Part shown: positions 59,184 to 64,000 of the stretch, piece by piece
How positions within the stretch are numbered: position 1 is the first letter of the stretch
Layout: every line of letters starts with the position of its first letter
From: Nageia nagi
Taxonomy: Eukaryota; Pinophyta
DNA: 64,000 nt
NCBI GenBank assembly: GCA_050084985.1
Contig: JBITNC010000001.1
Location: 26,164,001-26,228,000, forward strand
Direction: 5' to 3'
Notes under the pieces: model-generated
The model's database searches: none
What the model saw: only the letters and a program-made list of their open reading frames with translations
What the model was told of the DNA's origin: nothing
Translations under genes and position numbers: made by a program

Positions 59184-59967
59184 ATATTGGAGGTTCATCT
59201 TCAACATCCTAGAAGGTCCATTCCACTCCTTCCTCTATCTACATGCTTGTTGAGGTAAAATATTTATGGAGATATAATATCTTTCATTTTCTCTTTCAAT
59301 TTTTCGAATCATTTCATATAATACTAACAACTTTTTGTTAGTTATGATCTTGAAAATGTGCTTAAAATGACAATACATTATTTTTATGTCATATTTTTTA
59401 CATACTAACATATTTTCTTACTACATATTAGTTTTTTTTTTTACATGTTATTGCTATTTTTTTTACTAACATCATTTTGTTAGTTGCAATTTTTTATATA
59501 AATTTGCTTAATATATAGCAATAATGTATTACTTTGATGCTAACATTATTTTGTTAGTTACAATTTTTTAAGTAATTTTTCTTAAAAGATTGCGATAATA
59601 TGTTAATTTAGAAGCTTGTTATAGCTTAAATTTGCAAGTTTCTACATTAATATTTAGTGTAGAAATGTTTAAAAGTGTTGCAAAATTTTTTTAACTACAA
59701 ATGTTTTTGCTGCAATATTTTTTTTACATATATTAATATGTTTAAAAAATATATATGAGCTATATATAAAAAGGTATTATTTTTTTAAAAATATATACAT
59801 ACATATATATATTTATATATATTTATTGGAAGCATTAAAAAATATTTAAAAAAAAAATCTACATTCAATTCCAATTAAGTTGGGCATTAAATAGTTGAAA
59901 AGCATGCACGTATTTGTAGTCTATTAATAAGTGCCAATTAGAATGAAAAATCTACATTTTTTCCCAT

Positions 59968-59981
59968 AAAAAAGGGGAGAG
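59968..59981 (+). other. Polypurine tract before LTR 3
   Basis: AAAAAAGGGGAGAG, the equivalent of 58594-58607. Confidence 0.75.
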
Positions 59982-60564
59982 CATTATATTAAAATATATA
60001 TATTTAAAAAAAAAAAAGTGGTGTGGTTGCTGGAATACATATGATAAAAATTGGTGAGGTTGCTCAAACCTAGCTGCCCTCTCCCCCACTCTCTTCTTCT
60101 CTGCCACATCGCTCCTCTTTTTCTCTCTACCCGACCCCCTCGTGGCTTCTCCTTCGTTGTGTACCGCTCCTCTTTTTCTCCTTTGCTCTTGTTTGGTGCC
60201 CATCATTTTTTCAAATGTGCTCTCCTTCCCACTCATTCTTATTTAATGGTATTGGAAATTTATTTGAAAGCAACTCCTTTTTTTAAGGGTATGGGTTTCA
60301 CATATTTTTTCCTTAATAACTTGGAAGCAATCTATGCTATAGGTTTAGGGTTTGAAGAGATAGGAGAGATTCTTTAAGAGAGGTCCTTGAGAATAAGAAG
60401 TACTTGGTTAGTGGATGTACTCCCAAGGAGGGAGGAACCACTTTATATCTTGTGTTGTTTGTGAGATTAGATTGTGTTATTATGCTATTGTGTTGATGTT
60501 GTGAAATGCCTTCTTAAGATCTTGGTAGTTTAGAGATTAATTCAAAAAGGGTTAATTCATCAAG
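59982..60564 (+). repeat. Third LTR of the array (about 583 bp)
   Basis: Collinear with LTR 2 to 'gggttaattcatcaag'. It then diverges abruptly into 'accaccattt', where LTR 2 continues into its primer site. It therefore marks the right end of the array. Confidence 0.8.
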
Positions 60565-60705
60565 ACCACCATTTCTCTACCTAAATAATCCAAACTAAAG
60601 CATTTTGATCTTATCATAAGTTTTTACTTCACCATATAGATAAAGTCATTCAAAATCCTTTGCATCCAAACAACCAAAGAAACCTTTAAATGAGGTGATG
60701 CTTGT

Positions 60706-61418
60706 TGTTATAACCAAAATAATAATAATTAAGGTTATTTACAATATATTAAATTTATGAAATTAACCATGAAATAACAATAAATGATGGCATAAAAGAT
60801 GAAAATGACCTAATTGATCTTGAAATATAAAACTATATTTATGAAATATATAAACGTGTACTTTACCTACATAATGAATGAAGGTGATATTTGATCGAAA
60901 TATGACGAACTATGAGCTTCCCTTAATAATGAAGTCACAAATCCAACCTTAACCCAGTAGCGACCCTAGGATCTTGATGAATTTGGTCGATTACCTTTCT
61001 AGACTACCTCATCCTTTTCTCGATGTCATAATAGCACCTTTGATGCTTAGAATATCATGCATGAATATATAGAAAAGATCACAGGAATGCAAAGCTCAAT
61101 GTATAACAAAATCTAGATATGATAGGTGGCATTAAGAAACATCAATCAAGAATTATACAAGTATATTATCACTTATCAAATATTTATAATCATATCATAA
61201 TTACTTATTCACAACCCCTCCACCTTTATAGGTAATAGGTCTATTGCTAAAACTCCTCCTTAGGCTTATTGTGATGTTGGATCGACGTGTTATCATAAAA
61301 TAAAAAGATAAATGAGATTGCATAATGATAAGAGCATTATTTGATAAAATAAATAAATGATTTTGAATACTCAAAAGCTTATTTTAATTAAATTAAATTT
61401 CCTTTTTAGAAGTTAACA
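60706..61418 (-). repeat. 3' LTR of the second Tat element (713 bp)
   Basis: On the minus strand it starts TGTTAACTTCTAAAAAGG (61418) and ends TTGGTTATAACA (60706). It contains the segment deleted from 17314-17886. Bases just outside its outer end are CTTGT (60701-60705); the matching duplication is outside the window. Confidence 0.9.
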
Positions 61419-61433
61419 GATGCCCCACTTTTA
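61419..61433 (-). other. Purine tract before the LTR
   Basis: AAAAGTGGGGCATC on the minus strand, as in the first copy at 17301-17313. Confidence 0.7.
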
Positions 61434-62260
61434 ATATGATTTTATTATTTTGGATAAAATATAATCAGAACATAAATTCAATGTATAACAAGATGAGTAA
61501 GAAAATACTCCCTAAAAGGTTATTTTATGGTGATAGCTTTGGATACCTTGTTTTTTCACTAGTATTATGCTCCCTCTTTGACTTGGTTGTAACATAATGG
61601 ACCTTGCATCATAGAAGCAATCCAAGGTAAAAATAAAGGAACTTGAAAAGAGCTTTGACAAGAAATATTTCTCCGTAAGATATCTCAAATATAGACATTA
61701 AACAATATGATGTAAAAAAGTATGATAAGAGATGAAACCTATCCTTGATGACTTACCCACCAAGAGCATGTCGAAATATTTTCATTGTTGATATGGATGG
61801 TCCTTCCTTACAAAGGTGTCAAATGATAAGAATGACCCTTCCTTACAAAGGTATAAAATGATAAGAATGATCAACATGGTTTCCCAACCACCATATTTTT
61901 ATAGATTTTTTAATAATAATGACCCTTCCTTACAAAGGAATCAAACATGATATGAAAAATGTTTTTGACATGTGATATGATTTGATAAGCAATATTTATG
62001 ATAAGCAAATTTTTTATGAAAAAAAAGAAGGTAAAGTAAAGAAATTGATTACCTTTTTTCCATTTCATCATGATCATAAATGAAAAAAATATATATTTTA
62101 ATTTTTTTGACCTTTTTAATGTAGTGACATCGTCAAGAACATAATGACATCGCTTGATTATTGCTTCATTTTCCTAAAATATTAGTATCCAAAGATGAAT
62201 AAATGCATATTTTTATGAAAAAGATCATACATAAAACTTTTTCAAATGCATAACATTGAT
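61434..62260 (-). other. 3' untranslated region with repeated CTTTGTAAGGAAGG
   Basis: Non-coding on the element strand. The complement CCTTCCTTACAAAGG occurs at 61802, 61836 and 61923. These are the three copies that correspond to those at 16772-16910 in the first element. Confidence 0.65.
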
Positions 62261-63480
62261 TAGATTGTGTTCTTCTTTACCTTTGATTATGGACAATTTA
62301 TAAGCACATTTTTCATAATTTGTAATGAAAATGTAAGGACCTATCTAGTTAGGTTCAAACTTACCTTTCTTTTCATTTTCCAAGGCCTTTGTATTAACAG
62401 GGTTTTCCTTTAAATTAGATCACCTATCTTGAACTCCTTTGGCTTGATCATTTTTCTATAGGATTTTTCGATTCTCGAGTGATAAACACTAAGTTGTTCT
62501 AGAGAGTTGACCCATTTTTTCTCTAGAACCTTTAGTTATGCTAATATAGATTTTATTTTATCTTCATGAAAAATCATACAATCTAGTGACACACATAAAG
62601 ATGGGATCTCTATTTCTAGTAAAACTACAAATTCATCACCATACATTAAGGAGAAATGGTTTGCCCCTATGTAATTTTTTATACTTCTTCTATAAGCCCA
62701 CAAAGCATAAGGGAGTTGTTCATACCAATCTTTTCTATGCTTTTGCTACAGTTTTAGATAGGATACTCTTTATCACTTTAGTAGAATCTTCAGCTTGACC
62801 ATTACTTTGGAGATAATAAGGTGTAGATAATTTTCTTTCAATATGATATTTATCATAAAATTCTTTAACTTTATTACCTTTAAAACTTATATTGTTAAAC
62901 ATGAACAATTTAGAAGGCACACCATATCTACAAATGATATACTCAGTAAAAAATTCAACAATCTTACCTCTTTTTTCTAACCTCATGGGAATAGCCTCAA
63001 CCCATTTGGTGAAGTATTTTGTAGCTATAATGATAAACTTATGACCATATCTTGAAACAGGGTTAATTTAACCAATAAAATCAAGTGCCCAAATAGAAAA
63101 AGGCCAAGGGGAAATAATAAGAGTGCAATCCATGAGAAGGAGAAAGTTGAAGCTTAGAATTCTTTTTACATTGCTCACATAAATCTTAACATACAATTTA
63201 CAATCCTCAAGCATATTAGGCCAATGATAACCTAGTTTAAGTAATCTTTGATGAATAAATTTAGCACTAAAGTGTCACCACATTCACCATCATGAGCTTG
63301 ATGAAGAATCATTTATATTCATTCCTCATTAAACATCTAATAAGAACACCATCAAAAGACCTTCTATATAGAAAATCACCAATGATGACATATTTTGTAG
63401 CTAGCTTTTTAAGTTTAATTCTAGCATTATGATCAAAGGCAATAGGAATCACTCCATATTTAAGATAATAAAAATTATCT
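62261..63480 (-). pseudogene. Integrase of the second Tat element
   Basis: The zinc-binding part and upstream region are in the frame that ends at 63309 (KLATKYVIIGDFLYRRSFDG). The core is at 62735-63060: FTEYIICRYGVPSKLFMF, KVKEFYDKYHIERKLSTP and NGQAEDSTKVIKSI, with the third catalytic acid E retained. The second acid is changed: the expected MDNG reads MFNN. The C-terminal region (GKFEPN-IGPYIF-type) lies at about 62290-62370. Frame breaks occur between the parts. Confidence 0.88.
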
Positions 63481-63990
63481 TGATACCATTCACATACATT
63501 TATAAAAATTGTTATAGAGCATTGATCTTCAACAACATGCTCATGTGAAAGCTTACTTATATTTTTTATTGTAAGAATGGTTTCTTCATCTTCTATCTTG
63601 ATAGGAGTAAGGGAAGCAATATTAGCCATAGCATCAACATACCTATTGTTGTCTCTTATAATGTTGTCAATTTTATACTCATCGAAGTATATGAGAATAC
63701 TTATCACCATTTCCTTGTATGGTTGCAACTTGGCATATTTTGTATTGTAGATATTAGCAATTCGCTTCAAAATCAGTTTAGAGTCACCAAATATTTTAAT
63801 CCTTTTTACCTTCAGGAGTATTACAACCTTCAAACCTAGAATAAAAGCTTGATATTATTAGTACAATCAAAACTTAAATGATAAGACATAGGAATAACAT
63901 CATCATTAGGATTGAATAAGAAAATTCCTACCTTTGATCCATGAATGCACTTGGAACCATCAAATAACAATATCCATTCATCTTTTTTTG
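63480..63990 (-). pseudogene. Archaeal-type RNase H of the second Tat element
   Basis: Reads WILLFDGSKCIHGSKVGIFL, FNPNDDVIPMSYHLSFDCTN, then, after a frame break near 63840, LKVKRIKIFGDSKLILKRIA and further YFDEYKIDNIIRDNNRYVDA. The first catalytic Asp (FDGSK) and the GDSKLI strand are kept. The C-terminal part is in the open frame 63309-63833, shared with the start of integrase. Confidence 0.88.
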
Positions 63991-64000
63991 TAAAATCAAT

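Larger units (their letters stand above)
57436..60564 (+). mobile_element. Tandem non-coding LTR array: LTR-leader-LTR-leader-LTR
   Basis: Three LTR-like blocks (57436-57861, about 58608-59170, about 59982-60564) alternate with two short interiors (about 57862-58607 and 59171-59981). Each interior starts with the primer site TGGTATCAAAGCC and ends with an A6G5-6 polypurine tract. The interiors match each other closely ('actaacatcattttgttagttgcaattttt', 'gcaagtttctacattaatatttagtgtagaaatg') and have no coding domain. The whole behaves like a TRIM-type miniature LTR element in tandem, with larger LTRs than classical TRIMs. The first LTR shares only its right part (from about 57586) with the other two. 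No flanking duplication was secured. Confidence 0.82.
60706..64000 (-). mobile_element. Second Tat-type element (3' half), minus strand, runs off the window
   Basis: Same family as 9628-17886. From the right edge leftward: aRNH, integrase, repeat-bearing 3' region, purine tract and LTR. The LTR and protein pieces match the first copy closely (for example YGVPSKLFMF, LSTPYYLQSNGQAED, LYRRSFDGVLIRCLMRNE). This copy is better preserved, with a 174-codon open frame. The upstream half (gag to RNase H and the 5' LTR) would lie beyond 64000. Confidence 0.92.

Noticed and set aside
60051-60377. 108-codon + strand frame and the overlapping 94-codon minus frame (59952-60236)
   Set aside because: Both lie across the third LTR of the tandem array. 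The equivalent region of LTR 2 does not keep the frames, so they are chance frames in a CT-rich LTR.
57431-60562. CATCA on both sides of the LTR array as a target-site duplication
   Set aside because: CATCA(AG) also ends LTR 1 and LTR 2 before their primer sites, so its presence after LTR 3 is part of the LTR, not proof of a duplication.

Overview
The window looks like intergenic DNA from a plant with a large, repeat-filled nuclear genome. It is very AT-rich (my impression by eye is about 30% GC; not computed). I find no intact host gene, no rRNA or tRNA gene and no prokaryotic-style operon. Almost everything recognisable is a decayed transposable element: Ty1/copia, Ty3/gypsy of the Tat type (with a second, archaeal-type RNase H), a CACTA/En-Spm transposon, L1-type LINEs, possible SINEs, and several LTR elements without pol. 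Plant-only markers (Tat dual RNase H, CACTA tnp2, the plant mobile domain, LINE ORF1 with DUF4283) point to a vascular plant, probably a seed plant. I cannot name the species.

Layout. 1-2636: 3' end of a Ty1/copia element (RT, RNase H, PPT, LTR), + strand. 3250-7000: minus-strand Tat-type pol with the extra RNase H ahead of RT. 8342: a CACTA-like terminus; 9130-9370: a gypsy RT scrap. 9628-17886: a complete but dead Tat element, + strand, with both LTRs and a near-perfect 5-bp target-site duplication (TSD). 18056-20790: minus-strand CACTA transposase (tnp2) remnants and a 54-bp minisatellite. 22529-28592: a complete minus-strand LTR element with 1.3-1.4 kb LTRs, an initiator-Met-tRNA-type PBS and the perfect TSD AGTAA, but no pol (LARD-like). 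31902-35131: a 3.2-kb solo LTR with the perfect TSD GCAAC. 36310-45554: a complete + strand element with the perfect TSD ATCAT, carrying gag but no pol and, on the opposite strand, a plant-mobile-domain (PMD) reading frame plus a ~190-bp tandem array. 45555-46905: the gypsy element (LTR end, PBS, gag) into whose LTR that element inserted. 46925-50450: LINE ORF2. 50640-54710: unidentified gene-like remnants. 55399-55677: a lone PPT-LTR-PBS unit. 56060-57300: minus-strand LINE ORF1. 57436-60564: a tandem LTR-leader-LTR-leader-LTR array with no coding capacity. 60706-64000: 3' half of a second Tat element of the same family as 9628-17886, minus strand, running off the window.

Nothing here works as a pathway; the elements are related by nesting and by shared mobilisation signals. 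Several non-autonomous units (22.5-28.6 kb, 36.3-45.6 kb, 57.4-60.6 kb) keep the cis signals for reverse transcription (LTR, PBS, PPT) while lacking RT, so they would have depended on relatives in trans. The most interesting object is the gag-only element with the antisense PMD gene. The four TSD-bounded insertions and the tandem LTR array were deduced by aligning repeats by eye and should be easy to verify.
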